From NCBI RefSeq assembly GCF_026151205.1, contig NC_087078.1, forward strand, positions 8,820,675 through 8,884,674: a stretch of DNA of 64,000 bases, read 5' to 3'. Origin of the DNA: Bolinopsis microptera. Taxonomy: Eukaryota > Ctenophora > Tentaculata > Lobata > Bolinopsidae. The notes under the pieces are model-generated. The model saw only the letters and a list, made by a program, of their open reading frames with translations, was not told the origin of the DNA and did no database searches. Each line of letters opens with the position of its first letter. The stretch's first letter is position 1. The position numbers were made by a program, and so were the translations under genes. This document shows, piece by piece, positions 52,010-63,439 of this stretch.

Positions 52010-53150
52010 ATAACTGTTGGTATGAAGTAGGATAAGCTTGAAGTACTGTTAGTATGAAGTAGGATAAGCTTGAAGCACTGTTAGTATGAAGTAGGATAAG
52101 CTTGAAGTACTGTTAGTATGAAGTAGGATGAGCTTGAAGTACTGTTAGTATGAAGTAGGATAAGCTTGAAGCACTGTTAGTATGAAGTAGGATAAGCTTG
52201 AAGCACTGTTAATATGAAGTAGGATAAGCTTCAAGCACTGTTAGTATGAAGTAGGATAAGCTTGAAGCACTGTTAATATGAAGTAGGATAAGCTTCAAGC
52301 ACTGTTAGTATGAAGTAGGATAAGCTTGAAGCACTGTTAGTATGAAGTAGGATAAGCTTGAAGTACTGTTAGTATGAAGTAGGATAAGCTTGAAGCACTG
52401 TTAGTATGAAGTAGGATAAGCTTGAAGCACTGTTAGTATGAAGTAGGATAAGCTTGAAGCACTGTTAGTATGAAGTAGGATAAGCTTGAAGCACTGTTAG
52501 TATGAAGTAGGATAAGCTTGAAGCACTGTTAGTATGAAGTAGGATAAGCTTGAAGCACTGTTAGTATGAAGTAGGATAAGCTTGAAGTACTGTTAGTATG
52601 AAGTAGGATAAGCTTGAAGCACTGTTAATATGAAGTAGGATAAGCTTCAAGCACTGTTAGTATGAAGTAGGATAAGCTTGAAGCACTGTTAGTATGAAGT
52701 AGGATAAGCTTGAAGTACTGTTAGTATGAAGTAGGATAAGCTTGAAGCACTGTTAGTATGAAGTAGGATAAGCTTGAAGTACTGTTAGTATGAAGTAGGA
52801 TAAGCTTGAAGCACTGTTAGTATGAAGTAGGATAAGCTTGAAGCACTGTTAGTATGAAGTAGGATAAGCTTGAAGCACTGTTAGTATGAAGTAGGATAAG
52901 CTTGAAGCACTGTTAGTATGAAGTAGGATAAGCTTGAAGCACTGTTAGTATGAAGTAGGATAAGCTTGAAGCACTGTTAGTATGAAGTAGGATAAGCTTG
53001 AAGCACTGTTAGTATGAAGTAGAATAAGCTTGAAGCACTGTTAGTATGAAGTAGGATAAGCTTGAAGCACTGTTAGTATGAAGTAGGATAAGCTTGAAGC
53101 ACTGTTAGTATGAAGTAGGATAAGCTTGAAGTTAGTATGAAGTAGGATAA
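52010..53150. repeat. 32-bp minisatellite from the ribokinase stop codon (about 35 units)
   Basis: The unit is TGAAGTAGGATAAGCTTGAA followed by GCACTGTTAGTA. On the ribokinase strand each unit contains TATCCTACTTCATACTAA, the last five codons plus the stop of that gene. The array therefore forms the 3' UTR and grew from the coding end. Confidence 0.95.
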
Positions 53151-54052
53151 GAACTCTGAGTACCTAGTTTAGTGACACTCTGAGAAGCAACACTACAAGC
53201 AACCTCAACCTTTCTTTGAAACGACCTTCCTTTCAACGACTCATCAGCCAACAGACAAGCAAGCGATCCGATAAATGCATCTCCAGCACCAGTGGTATCA
53301 ACAGCTTTAACCTTCGGACAGGGAACATGGACATTTTCACCAGAGCCGTCTTGATAAATCACACCATTGGCTCCAAGAGTTACCATTCCCATCTTGCAAC
53401 CTTTCTTTCTTAACAGACCCGCTGCATTAGAAGCCTCTTCCACTGAGTTAACAGATTCTAATCCAAGGAGCTTCTCTGCCTCAGATTCGTTAACACAGAA
53501 GATATCAACTAGCTTGTACAGTTCGTCAGGGAGGCTATCAGTTGCCGGAGCAGCGTTGTAGATTGTGGTAATGTCCTTGTTTAGACTCTTGATAAGCTTC
53601 AGAGCAGTCAAGTTGGTGGATAAAGGTATTTCCTGTTGGAACACCACAACTTTGCCGCTTGCCAGAAGACTCTTGGCTTGATTAACGGCCTCGTCATCAA
53701 GCTCGTTGTTTGCTCCTCCGACTATAACAATACAATTCTCAGCCTGATTGTCCACTGTAATGGTAGCCACACCAGAAGCTGCAGACTCCACCCTCCCAAC
53801 GTGGGTGATGTCTACTCCGACATTCTTCAAATTCTCTATGTAATTATCTCCGAATGTGTCTGTGCCCAACTTGGCTACAAGAGCCGTCTTTGCACCTAGT
53901 TTTGCAGCCATTACAGCTTGGTTGGCTCCTTTTCCGCCAAAACCCACCATGAACTTAGTTCCATGGACAGTTTCTCCGCCCTTTGGTAGAACTGGAACGT
54001 AACTGATCAGATCAGTCATACAAGATCCCACAACAACAACAGAGGCAGTCAT
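53132..54052 (-). CDS. RBKS: Ribokinase
   Basis: This PfkB-family kinase phosphorylates ribose to ribose-5-phosphate in the cytosol. A single exon of 306 aa starts at the ATG at 54050-54052 (MTASVVVVGSCMTDLISYVP). The first signature is VGFGGKGANQAVMAAKLGA and the second, with the catalytic Asp, is DTTGAGDAFIGSLACLL; NAAPA and CVNESEAEKLLG are also typical. The C-terminus is GTQSSYPTSY, ending about where other ribokinases end (human continues a few residues past SSYP). It lacks introns while neighbouring genes have them. Reading further 5' to a GTG codon at 54076 is possible but has no support. Confidence 0.95.
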   Translation of the reverse strand: MTASVVVVGSCMTDLISYVPVLPKGGETVHGTKFMVGFGGKGANQAVMAAKLGAKTALVAKLGTDTFGDNYIENLKNVGVDITHVGRVESAASGVATITVDNQAENCIVIVGGANNELDDEAVNQAKSLLASGKVVVFQQEIPLSTNLTALKLIKSLNKDITTIYNAAPATDSLPDELYKLVDIFCVNESEAEKLLGLESVNSVEEASNAAGLLRKKGCKMGMVTLGANGVIYQDGSGENVHVPCPKVKAVDTTGAGDAFIGSLACLLADESLKGRSFQRKVEVACSVASQSVTKLGTQSSYPTSY

Positions 54053-54059
54053 TCTCAAC

Positions 54060-54920
54060 TCTGGTCTGCAGAACACCTTTTAAATAAATTATTTCAGTTT
54101 AATTTTGACTATAACTTTCATGCATTATGTAGTCGAAGTTTAAATAAAATCAGGGAACATGGTGGCTTACTAATTCCCAACTTCAATGTACTTTACATAA
54201 AGAAGCAAATTACAATTTATGGCCTACATAATTTGGAGAACTATACCTTAACAATTCAAATGACTACACATGCCTTCTTTAACAAAAAATAATAGCTTAA
54301 TTGATAAATCAAAATGTTTCATACATAATTTAAAATCTGATACTCATCTCATAACGACTGTTCAGTGATGCAGCTTGTATAAAAGTATTTTTTAATGAAA
54401 AATTTATTAAAAATAAAGAATTGTTATAGGCTTTAAAATGAATGTATCACAACTTAATCCTCCCTTGACAAAAAATCTTTAACTTATTGAAACTAGAAGA
54501 CATAATACTGTTAAATCTAATCAAAAACTTTCCATGAACGGTTTTTTTTCAAATGCAACATTACTGCTTCATTGGCCAAAGTTACAATTTATGCTTTGAT
54601 GCGATGCGGAAGTTGTTTAGTTTAAAAAATGTTAAATTATCAGAGAGATCAATTAGTGACAATAGTCTCTAGAGCTTATCAATTAATAATCTTGTAATCT
54701 TAGTAATCTTGCATGGCTGAAATGTAACGCTTGATTTATGTATGTAATAATTAATTGAATTTTCAAATAAGAAATTAAAAAATATGAAAAATAACGTAAA
54801 TCGAATCAACAAAATAATAAAGCATTTAATCAGACTATCTAATCTAAGGGTAGCTACAAGGGGAGATAAATAATATAAATATTTGCATTAAGGTCTGTCT
54901 TCTGAATAAAATAACAAAAT
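54060..54920. other. Intergenic, no gene seen
   Basis: AT-rich sequence between ribokinase and the first receptor. The block about 54715-54775 (CATGGCTGAAATGTAACGCT and onwards) is an inverted, diverged match to about 49955-50015, suggesting a dispersed repeat. Confidence 0.4.
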
Positions 54921-54922
54921 AA

Positions 54923-56156
54923 TCAAGTAGATGATGAGTTTCCCACAATAGCCACTCTATCCTGGAACTGAGGAAGACCTCTGTCTCTAATTACTGAGTC
55001 CGTCATGGTGGTAGTGCCACTGCCGATATCAGTGAACGATTTAGGCTCCACAACTCTAGCTGGCTCTGAATAACTCGGCTGAGCCTCAGAATCTTCACCA
55101 CAGCAGCAATCTGAACAACCTTCCCGGAAAATATCACATTTGTACATCAGGAAACCGTAAATTATAGGATTAGTAACGATAGAGAGGTAGAAGAATATGT
55201 ACACAAGTGCTTTGGGTCCAGAGGGAGTGTATCTTAAGATACCGTAGATAATCCCATACGGTAACCAGGTTACCAGAGCAGTAGTAACAACCAGTGCTCC
55301 AGAAAGACGCTTACCACGTGACATACGAGGTTCCTTACAGCAGAGAGAGATCCAGATACCAGAGTGGATGAAGAGAGGCAGGATGTTGAAGATGACCATG
55401 TTGAAGTAATCAACCAGACCTTCCCAGTTAAAAGACGTTTCTGCAGCATTGTGGATAGAACACTTACGGTACGTGTCAGTGTATCTAGAGTCGAGGTAGT
55501 GCTCCTCTATCCCTACAATAAGAAGTATTGCCTCTATGATAGGGAGGACCCAGCAGATAGCAATGATCACTCTCAACACTCTCTTTGTAGGGAGGAAGAC
55601 ACAGATGCAGGATATAGGTATGATAGCCAACATGTTCAGATCACTGAGGAGCCAGGAGGAGATGATACTGAGGACTTTGCACCTCACAGTACCCACATCA
55701 GACGAAGTAGCCTCCCCGTAGATAACACTGGGCCAGATGAAGCCAGGTCCTCTGATAGTAGCAGCAGCTATGGAGAGGAGGATGTCAACTACACTCATGT
55801 TAACTAGTACTGTCTTGAACCTCTTCCGGTGGGCCTCTCCTCTGTGGTTGTATTTGAGGAAGAAGAGGAGAGTGTTTGAGTTCAGGAACAGCCCAACCAC
55901 ACCTGAAATTAAAATCAAGTTCTATATATTTCCAGTAAGAAGACAAGAAGTAAACCTTACAGTTTCAACTATAAAGACTAAGTTCTTACTTAATATGGAC
56001 CATTTTGAGTTAACAATTTCCATAAAATGTTTATTTTAGTATCTAGTTTGACTAGCAACTGAACTCACCAAGAAAGATGACACAAATCCCTGTAACAAGA
56101 GTATACAAGTCATGTTCTGCACCATTTTCTGGCTCTCCTACTACCACCACTACCAT
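54923..56156 (-). CDS. Rhodopsin-like seven-transmembrane receptor, copy 1
   Basis: Exons 56069-56156 and 54923-55902 join through a split Gly to 355 aa. Seven hydrophobic helices can be traced, starting DLYTLVTGICVIFLGVVGLF and including NMSVVDILLSIAAAT (TM2), SSWLLSDLNMLAIIPISCI (TM3), VVTTALVTWLPYGIIYGIL (TM6) and SIVTNPIIYGFLMYK (TM7, NPxxY-like). The usual DRY box after TM3 is replaced by SCICVFLPTKR. Cys-rich CDIFREGCSDCCCGED follows TM7 and may be palmitoylated. There is no Lys in TM7, so it is not an opsin. The ligand is unknown. It is a tandem duplicate of the next gene. Confidence 0.82.
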
Positions 56157-56794
56157 CGCTGGTAAGAGAGCGTGATTTTACAGTTGTTAGCTGTATAAAT
56201 ATAATATTATATTTGTGAGCAGTATAGACACAATATACCTATATAAATAAGTACTACCCCATATTTTAATATGAACAATAAACATAATATGATATGAAAA
56301 GTACAATGTATTCGATAAAACTCAGTAAATCAAAGACAAAAATACACAATAAGTATACATAATATAACAGAGAAAACATTCAAGATAAATAAACTAACAT
56401 ACAATACTGGATGCTTTTTAAACCCCAAAAAATTATCACTTAAAAGTTAGAATAGTAGGTAAAATGGAAACATTCAATAATTAGAATAGATTACAAATAT
56501 AATATTATGAACAAATTAATCACAGGAAATAAATGAAATTAAAATGTCTAAAATACGATAATATCCCCAAACTTGTAAAAATATCTAGCTAATTAAGAAC
56601 TTATTAACAGTTTAAAATTAGATACAACTAAGTACAAGATTTATTTTATGCTTAAAAAGAGTTAATTACTTTAAATGTAAATTCAACAACTGGACCTTCT
56701 TTTCTTCAGTTTTTCTTGCACATAGTTTATTTTATCTTTTGTTTGAATGATTGTGCTTTAGATACCTTCAGTACAGGGGCAGATTACAGAGTAG

Positions 56795-58360
56795 CTAAAC
56801 ATTTAGCTTATCAGGTTTCACCTTGGTGGTTGTTGCACTAGCTGTATTCGGAGTGGAGGAATTGTCAGCAACAACAGCAGAAGATGAGGATCCCATAATA
56901 GCAACTCTGCCCTGACACAGAGGGCTAGTAACAGTGTCCGTCATGGTGGCAGTGCCACTGACGATATCAGTGAACGATTTAGGCTCCACAACTCTAGTTG
57001 GCTCTGAATAACTCGGCTGAGCCTCAGAATCTTCACCACAGCAGCAATCTGAGCAACCTTCCCGGAAAATATCACATTTGTACATCAGGAAACCGTAAAT
57101 TATAGGATTAGTAACGATAGAAAGGTAGAAGAATATGTACACAAGTGACTTTTCTTCAGAAGTGTCGTAGCGTAAGATACCATGGACTATCCCATACGGT
57201 AACCAGGTTACCAGAGCAGTAGTCACAACCAGCGCTCCAGAAAGACGCTTACCACGTGTCATGCGGGGTTCCTTAAAACACAGCGCGCTCCAGATACCAA
57301 CATGTATGAGTAGAGGCAAGATATTGAAGATGATCATGTTGAAGTAGTCCACCAAGTTCTCCCAGTTGAACATCTTCCCATCAGCCAGATGAATAGAACA
57401 CTTGTGGTAACTAGTGGTGTAGTGAGAGTTCAAGTACCCTCCCTCTATTCCTATGATGAGGAGGATTAGCTCAATCAGAGGAAGACACCACACAGCCGCT
57501 ATAATCCCTCTCATCTGCTTTTCAGAGGGGAGAAAGACGCATATGCAGGATATAGGTATGATAGCCAAGGTGTTGAGATCACTAAGGAGCCAGGAGGAGA
57601 TGACACTGAAGAAAGTGCATCTGACAGTGCCTGTACCTAGGGTAGTAGCCTCCCCGTAGATAACACTGGGCCAGATGAAGCCAGGTCCTCTGATAGTAGC
57701 AGCAGCTAGGGAGAGGAGGATGTCAACTACACTCATGTTGACTAGAACGGTCCTGAACCTCTTCCGGTGCTTCTCTCCTCGGTGGTTGTATTTGAGGAAG
57801 AAGAGGAGTGTACTGAGGTTGAGGACAAGTCCAGTGATACCTGGGAGGATATTGGTATTAAGAAGAGGAGTGTACTGAGGCTGAGGACTAGTCCAGTGAT
57901 ACCTGGGAGGATATTGGTATTAAGAAGAGGAGTGTACTGAGGTTGAGGACTAGTCCAGTGATAGTTGATACCTGGGAGGATATTGGTATTAAGAAGAGGA
58001 GTGTACTGAGGTTGAGGACTAGTCCAGTGATACCTGGGAGGATATTGGTATTAATAGTTGATCACTTACATTGATGTAAAGTTTATTTGAATTTTGAAAT
58101 AAAAACATGGTGTTCACGAAACATTGGTACGGCTTTAGTTAATTCACGAAGGAGCAACCAGGTCCCTTTTGCGCTTACAATTTTTTTCGTAAATCGGGAA
58201 AGATTTTGTTAAAACCCTAGTCCAGATTTCAAAACGTTGACATAGTTCTATAAATTTTGTATACTTTACTCTGGTGGTCGGAAATGGTCTTACCGAGGAA
58301 GATAACACACAGGCCTGTAACTAGAGCAAACTTTTCTGGATCTGTTGAATGCCATGTCAT
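56795..58360 (-). CDS. Rhodopsin-like seven-transmembrane receptor, copy 2
   Basis: Exons 58294-58360 and 56795-57840 join through a split Gly to 370 aa, starting MTWHSTDPEKFALVTGL. It is closely related to copy 1 over all seven helices (NMSVVDILLSLAAATIRGPG, SSWLLSDLNTLAIIPISCI, VTWLPYGIVHGILRY, TNPIIYGFLMYK). It shares the tail CDIFREGCSDCCCGEDSEAQ then PSYSEP and VVEPKSFTDI, but ends differently. The DRY motif is missing here too. The exon 2 acceptor is part of a 62-bp minisatellite. 56160-56790, between the two genes, is AT-rich with no gene seen. Confidence 0.82.
57800..58050. repeat. 62-bp minisatellite across the receptor 2 exon 2 acceptor
   Basis: About four units of TACCTGGGAGGATATTGGTA, TTAAGAAGAGGAGTGTACTG and AGGTTGAGGACTAGTCCAGTGA-type sequence. 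On the gene strand each unit holds a CCTCCCAG acceptor and the first 40 or so coding bases of exon 2. The functional acceptor is at 57840/57841. Confidence 0.92.
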
Positions 58361-58603
58361 CCCTGGCAAATAAAGCAACATAATTTGTGTGATTAGTATA
58401 AATAAATTATTGCATCTTAAAAGTTAGAAATTTAAACATTGTACAAAAATCACGTTTATCAAAAATTGTAAAAATCAATTAATTAATCGCGAGTATCTAA
58501 AAACGAATACTTAGGGGAATTGAAAGAAATTTAATCAACATTAATAATAGTAATATAATATGATTGATGAATACGAAACAAAGTTTTGAAAGTGTAAATT
58601 ACT

Positions 58604-60223
58604 CTATTTAAACCAGGATAGTGACCGGATCTGGTCACCAGATCCTACAACTTGGAGAAACTTTGGAGCAACTTTTTCGTAAAAAAGTGGATAATCTCTG
58701 GAACATGAGCAGTTTCGGTCATCCTTTTTGCAGGAGTTTCTGTGTAAAGAAAACAGTCCGTCCACAACCAACTTAATTGAGTGTTCCTCTTTGTTAAGAC
58801 CTTGACACTTTTCTAAAGCTTCTTCGATGAAATTGTGGAACCAGTTGTTGAGTTCTTTACTGTCCGGAGATAAGGTGATATCACCGGCTAGAGTTGATAT
58901 TCTCAGTTCTTTGAAGTTGGGACTGGTGTTCTTGATAAACAACACAATATCGTCCGCAGGGAGAACGTTTCTTTTATCTGTCATGGACAGATATGCTAGT
59001 TTATCAAGGAGTGGCAACACTCGAGCAGCTATTATTTTGAAACAGCTAACTATATCATAGTCATGGTTTATTTTTATGTGCCCTGGACAGTCATTATAGT
59101 CAAGAATGAGCTTCTTGAGGCTGGTAAGCTTATTAAGCTTGATGAGGTGCTCTGCGGAAATCAAACATTCGGATAAATTCAGTTCTTCTAAGAAAAGGCA
59201 GTGACGTGATAAAACATCAAAGAACACGTCATCGTTCGTTTGATCATGAAGTTGTCGGGAAATATCTAGTTTTACAAGATTAGGTGACAGCTTCAAAATA
59301 GAAATTAGTTTGCTACATTTGATAGGAAAGGGATGACGATAACCACACTGGACATCATTCCTTCTAGCTGCTAAAAATGTATTCATGTTCTCAAAAGGGG
59401 GAAATGAAATTGTATTGATATCGAGAACATCAAGGTGTGCTTCAGAAACATTCAGATGTTGCAATGTGGAAGAAAAATTCCTCAAAATGTATTCGGTACA
59501 ACAAGGTTGCAGGCTGGCGAATTCATGGCATGTAAATGAAGACAGCGGATTGATGGAGGAAAGAGATTCCCCGATGCATAAAGGAGGACCCCTGTTCGCA
59601 TAACTAACAGTAGCTGTGATAGCAAACGATTTCAGCTTCCTGGTAAAACTTAGCATGTATTGAACCTCTTTGCTCGTAAAATATATGTTGGTAGCATCCA
59701 ATGAGAGGCTTTCCAAGTTGGGACAAAACTTTTCTCCAATAACTTTAGCCACACGTGGAGTAAGAGCAAAGGTCTTTCCAATGTATAACTTAGTCAAGTT
59801 AGGCATCAAATCTGCCATAACAGAAAAGAGTGAAGCTGTCAAGTTTTTAATTCCGAACAGTGATAAAGAAGTCAAAGCTCCGTTGTTTAGGGATAACACT
59901 GACAGCATCCTCTCCACACTTATTACTCTAATATTTTTTAAATATAACGGACTGTCACATAAGGCTGTGGTACGCAGCCGTTTAATTCTTGATATTCTCG
60001 ATAAGCAAAGATTGTACCATCTTTTACAGGTAATGCTCATCCGAAAATATTCACGAATCCCGAAAAAGGAGAGAATGATATCCAAACATTCGTCATTCAA
60101 AGCAAGGATAGTGGGTAATGTATCATCTGCAGCGGAAGAATTTGAAGTGTCGTAGTATGCTAAGTTATGAACAGGTAAACATCTTCGCTTGGCGGGATGT
60201 TCTTCTTCAAGTGGAACATCCAT
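58604..60223 (-). CDS. F-box and leucine-rich-repeat protein
   Basis: A 539-aa frame starts at the ATG at 60221-60223, directly after a TTTTACAG acceptor, so an upstream non-coding exon is likely. An F-box occupies about residues 37-82 (LNDECLDIILSFFGI, FRMSITCKRWYNLCLSRI). It would bind SKP1 and link the protein to a ubiquitin ligase. The rest is irregular leucine-rich repeats: LTSLSLFGIKNLTASLF, LTKLYIGKTFALTPRVA, LESLSLDATNIYFTS, LEELNLSECLISAEHL, LKKLILDYNDC. The C-terminus has a Cys-rich stretch (CKKDDRNCSCSRDY). Substrate unknown; I cannot assign it to a named FBXL family. Confidence 0.82.
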   Translation of the reverse strand: MDVPLEEEHPAKRRCLPVHNLAYYDTSNSSAADDTLPTILALNDECLDIILSFFGIREYFRMSITCKRWYNLCLSRISRIKRLRTTALCDSPLYLKNIRVISVERMLSVLSLNNGALTSLSLFGIKNLTASLFSVMADLMPNLTKLYIGKTFALTPRVAKVIGEKFCPNLESLSLDATNIYFTSKEVQYMLSFTRKLKSFAITATVSYANRGPPLCIGESLSSINPLSSFTCHEFASLQPCCTEYILRNFSSTLQHLNVSEAHLDVLDINTISFPPFENMNTFLAARRNDVQCGYRHPFPIKCSKLISILKLSPNLVKLDISRQLHDQTNDDVFFDVLSRHCLFLEELNLSECLISAEHLIKLNKLTSLKKLILDYNDCPGHIKINHDYDIVSCFKIIAARVLPLLDKLAYLSMTDKRNVLPADDIVLFIKNTSPNFKELRISTLAGDITLSPDSKELNNWFHNFIEEALEKCQGLNKEEHSIKLVVDGLFSLHRNSCKKDDRNCSCSRDYPLFYEKVAPKFLQVVGSGDQIRSLSWFK

Positions 60224-60269
60224 CCTGTAAAATAATGTTACTTGAGAGGATTGTATCAAAAGGAATATG

Positions 60270-61870
60270 CTCGTTAATCAACAATTTTGTATAATTTGAA
60301 TTGTTGATTGTTTTTACTTTATTTCATTTAATCAGGCTGCATTTCACTGGATCTGGATAGTATATTATTATGAAAAAGAGAAATATCGGATTAAAATTCA
60401 TTACTGAATAGTACAATGATTTAAATAATGTGTTATCCGATATCACATAGGGTCAGCACGCGAAGTAATGGACAATTTGGATCTAGTCAGAAAAGTATAT
60501 AAGTTGCAGAAATTAAATAGAAACTACAAATTTTTCTGAACTGAAGCTGAATTTAGATATTTTAGAACTTGAAATAGGTGATAATCAATAATTATTTTGT
60601 TTCTCGGATTTACAAATTTTTGGTATCATGGTATAGTTCTAACGATGATGAGATCAGAACACACGGCCATAATTCTGGGAAAACTTGCATTGTTGGAATA
60701 TCGTGATTTTAAAACGGCATTGAATCAAAAAAAGTGTTACGAAAAAACGGCGTTATTTTGCTGAAATTTGGGCTCAGCGTCGGACTGTTTTCAAAAGCTC
60801 ATGATAAATTGTAATAAAATGATGCAATCATGAAAATTTCTGGAATCTATGTACAAATAACTTTTCCAAACGGTGGCATAAAGTATGATAAGTTTACAAA
60901 TATCCGTGTATTTGATAAACGCAATAATATAAGTCAAGTCAGAAACACGCCTACTCGCACACATTTTGAAATATAACTCCAGCTAGCAACGGCGCAAAAC
61001 AACCAAAGTTTCAGTGAAATGGTGCCCACATGTCTGTGGAACGCGCAGTAGAGCTATCGCACGTGAGAAATGTCTCAGTCAGTCTACCTTGTTTGGCGCG
61101 CTGTTTCGTTTCCGTTACAAATTTTGACCTTGTACGCCATTTTGTCGCCATTTTGTCAATTTATACGTAATTTCGTAAATTTCGTCAATACCACGTTTAG
61201 CCAAATTCCACAGAGAGCTTATAATTTACTTCCAACACGAAATAAACATTGCTAAGGCCATGAAGTTACCTAATGGCTACTTTTAACGGAAAATCAAGTC
61301 ATTCTGTGACATGTAGCGTCCTTTTGTCACTTAAATGGATGACGTTGACTCTAGAACATCGTGAAACTTTCCATCAGTAAAGCTAAAAGTATTTCCATTC
61401 TAAAAAACTTTACTTCAAGATAATTGCACGATTGAACTTGTCTTCAACTTTTAAGCTGTATTACGTCTCGAAATAAGCGATCGACCGCGCAGGATTACCA
61501 CCTACTTGAAATCATTGGACTTCAGGTATTGAAAGTTTATATTGATAATTAATTCCAGATTATCAGCAACTTCACACTCAATAAATAAGAAGACGGGCAT
61601 ACCATACGCAGCAAAATGATAAAATATTGAAATTCAGTGAATTTAATGCCCCTCGGGCCTCGATATAACAGTATCTCTGATGATGGTGGAGTATTTAAAC
61701 ACATCATAACATTCAAGTATGTTCTTTGTATAAGAGGATCAAATAAATTTTAAGTTTAATTCAAATACTTTATACTATAAAGAATGCTACCCCAATGTAA
61801 CGGTATCTGTATCATCGCAACGGTATGTGGTAGTGAGTATTTAATATATCATTCATGTAAATTATAAAAC
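60270..61870. other. Intergenic, no gene seen
   Basis: AT-rich sequence between the F-box gene start and the PPIH end. A slightly more GC-rich patch at 61000-61130 has only short frames without homology. No RNA gene recognised. Confidence 0.5.
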
Positions 61871-61883
61871 TGAAAACTAATAA

Positions 61884-63434
61884 TCACATTTCACCGCATT
61901 GTTCAATAAGAACTGGGAATTTAGGTCTATTATTAGCAGCGGTTGGAACATTCTCGATCTTCCTCAAGACCAACATTCCATCACTGACTTTACCAAAAGC
62001 CACGTGCTTGTTGTCCAGGAAGTCACAGGGCTGGCAGGTGATGAAGAACTGGCATCCGTTAGTGTCTTTACCGCTGTTAGCCATCGACATTATACCGGGT
62101 CCTTTGTGCTGCAGGGAGGAATGGTAATCATCATAATGTTAATAGAATACCTTATACCCCCCCCCCCCCCCCCTTATAATCTGGGTTGGAATTTTCTTAT
62201 TTTTGTTAGGGTACTATCTTCTAATAAATAAGGTACTTAGCAAAATATAAGTAAGTATAATATATAAGTATGTATAATATAAGTAAGTATAATATAAGTA
62301 TGTATGTAAGTATAGGTACAGCAGAAAATCGAATCTTGATATCATCCAAGAAGCAAAGTTTGTTCCTAAACTATCTAAAAACACTACTAATATAATATAA
62401 GGTGTTTTTTATGGAGTTAAGACCTAGTTTAGTTTACAGTACACAAGGAGTGAGTAACAGTAAACATAGGTGTTACGGTAACCATGGTAATATAACCTAG
62501 CCTTAAAACTTAATCGGACAATTCTAAAGATTACTAAACAGCAGTTCTACCTTGACAGAGAAGTTCTCATCTTCAAAATGTTTGCCGTAAATACTCTGAC
62601 TTCCCGTACCGTCGTTATTCAAGAAATCTCCTCCTTGAACCATGAAATCCTTGATAACTCGGTGAAAATGACATCCTTTAAACCTGAAAATATTAAGTTT
62701 ATTACATTTTACCATTATAGTATGTAAATAATCTATAACATAAAATTGTCCTGAACGTTTTGGTTTCAGAGTTAAAATCATTTGGGGAAAGAAAATGGCT
62801 GCTTGACTACACTAAACTAACCCAGTAATGGCTGCTTGACTACACTAAACTAACCCAGTAATGGCTGCTTGACTACACTAAACTAACCCAGTAGATGGCT
62901 GCTTGAAGCTTGACTACACTAAACTAACCCAGTAATGGCTGCTTGAGTACACTAAACTAACCCAGTAATGGCTGCTTGACTACACTAAACTAACCCAGTA
63001 ATGGCTGCTTGACTACACTAAACTAACCCAGTAGATGGCTGCTTGAAGCTTGACTACACTAAACTAACCCAGTAGATGGCTGCTTGATTACACTAAACTA
63101 ACCCAGTAGATGGCTGCTTGATTACACTAAACTAACCCAGTAATGGCTGCTTGACTACACTAAACTAACCCAGTAATGGCTGCTTGACTACACTAAATTA
63201 ACCCAGTAATGGCTGCTTGAAGCTTGACTACACTAAACTAACCCAGTAGATGGCTGCTTGACTACACTAAACTAACCCAGTAGGCACACCGTCCCTCCTG
63301 AACTCCCCAGTACACAGCTGTCTAAAATTCTCTGCAGTTCTTGGCACGTGGTCCGAGAACAGCTCCATCTTTATACGTCCTGCAGGATGACCTCCAATAC
63401 TGATGTCGAAGAATACCACTGGGTTCACTGTCAT
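61884..63434 (-). CDS. PPIH: Peptidyl-prolyl isomerase H (cyclophilin H)
   Basis: This cyclophilin binds the U4/U6.U5 tri-snRNP in the spliceosome and isomerises proline bonds. Three exons join in phase to 171 aa (human 177): 63277-63434, 62551-62683, 61884-62108. Landmarks are [37 protein letters not shown] (the RRDG-type insert is a PPIH feature), [15 protein letters not shown] with the catalytic Arg, [29 protein letters not shown] and [15 protein letters not shown], ending QCGEM. An acceptor (TTTCACAG) lies four bases before the ATG, so a 5' exon may exist. The exon 1 donor lies in a 33-bp minisatellite. Confidence 0.94.
62785..63285. repeat. 33-bp minisatellite across the PPIH exon 1 donor
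   Basis: About 15 units of ATGGCTGCTTGACTACACTA plus AACTAACCCAGTA, with 44-bp variants. On the gene strand each unit holds TACTGG/GTTAGT, the exon 1 end and donor. The functional donor is at 63277/63276. Confidence 0.93.
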
Positions 63435-63439
63435 CTTGC

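Noticed and set aside
52010-53150. Regular 32-bp repeats resembling a CRISPR array
   Set aside because: The units are contiguous with no unique spacers, and the setting is a eukaryotic gene end. It is a minisatellite.
55364-55807. Plus-strand open frame of 147 codons
   Set aside because: It lies wholly antisense to the transmembrane receptor exon, is very rich in Asp/Glu and Arg, and shows no family. It is a shadow frame.
59670-60155. Plus-strand open frame of 161 codons
   Set aside because: It is antisense to the F-box/LRR frame, which has clear domain evidence.
61070-61255. Short plus-strand frame near a GC-richer patch
   Set aside because: No homology, no splice context and only about 60 codons.
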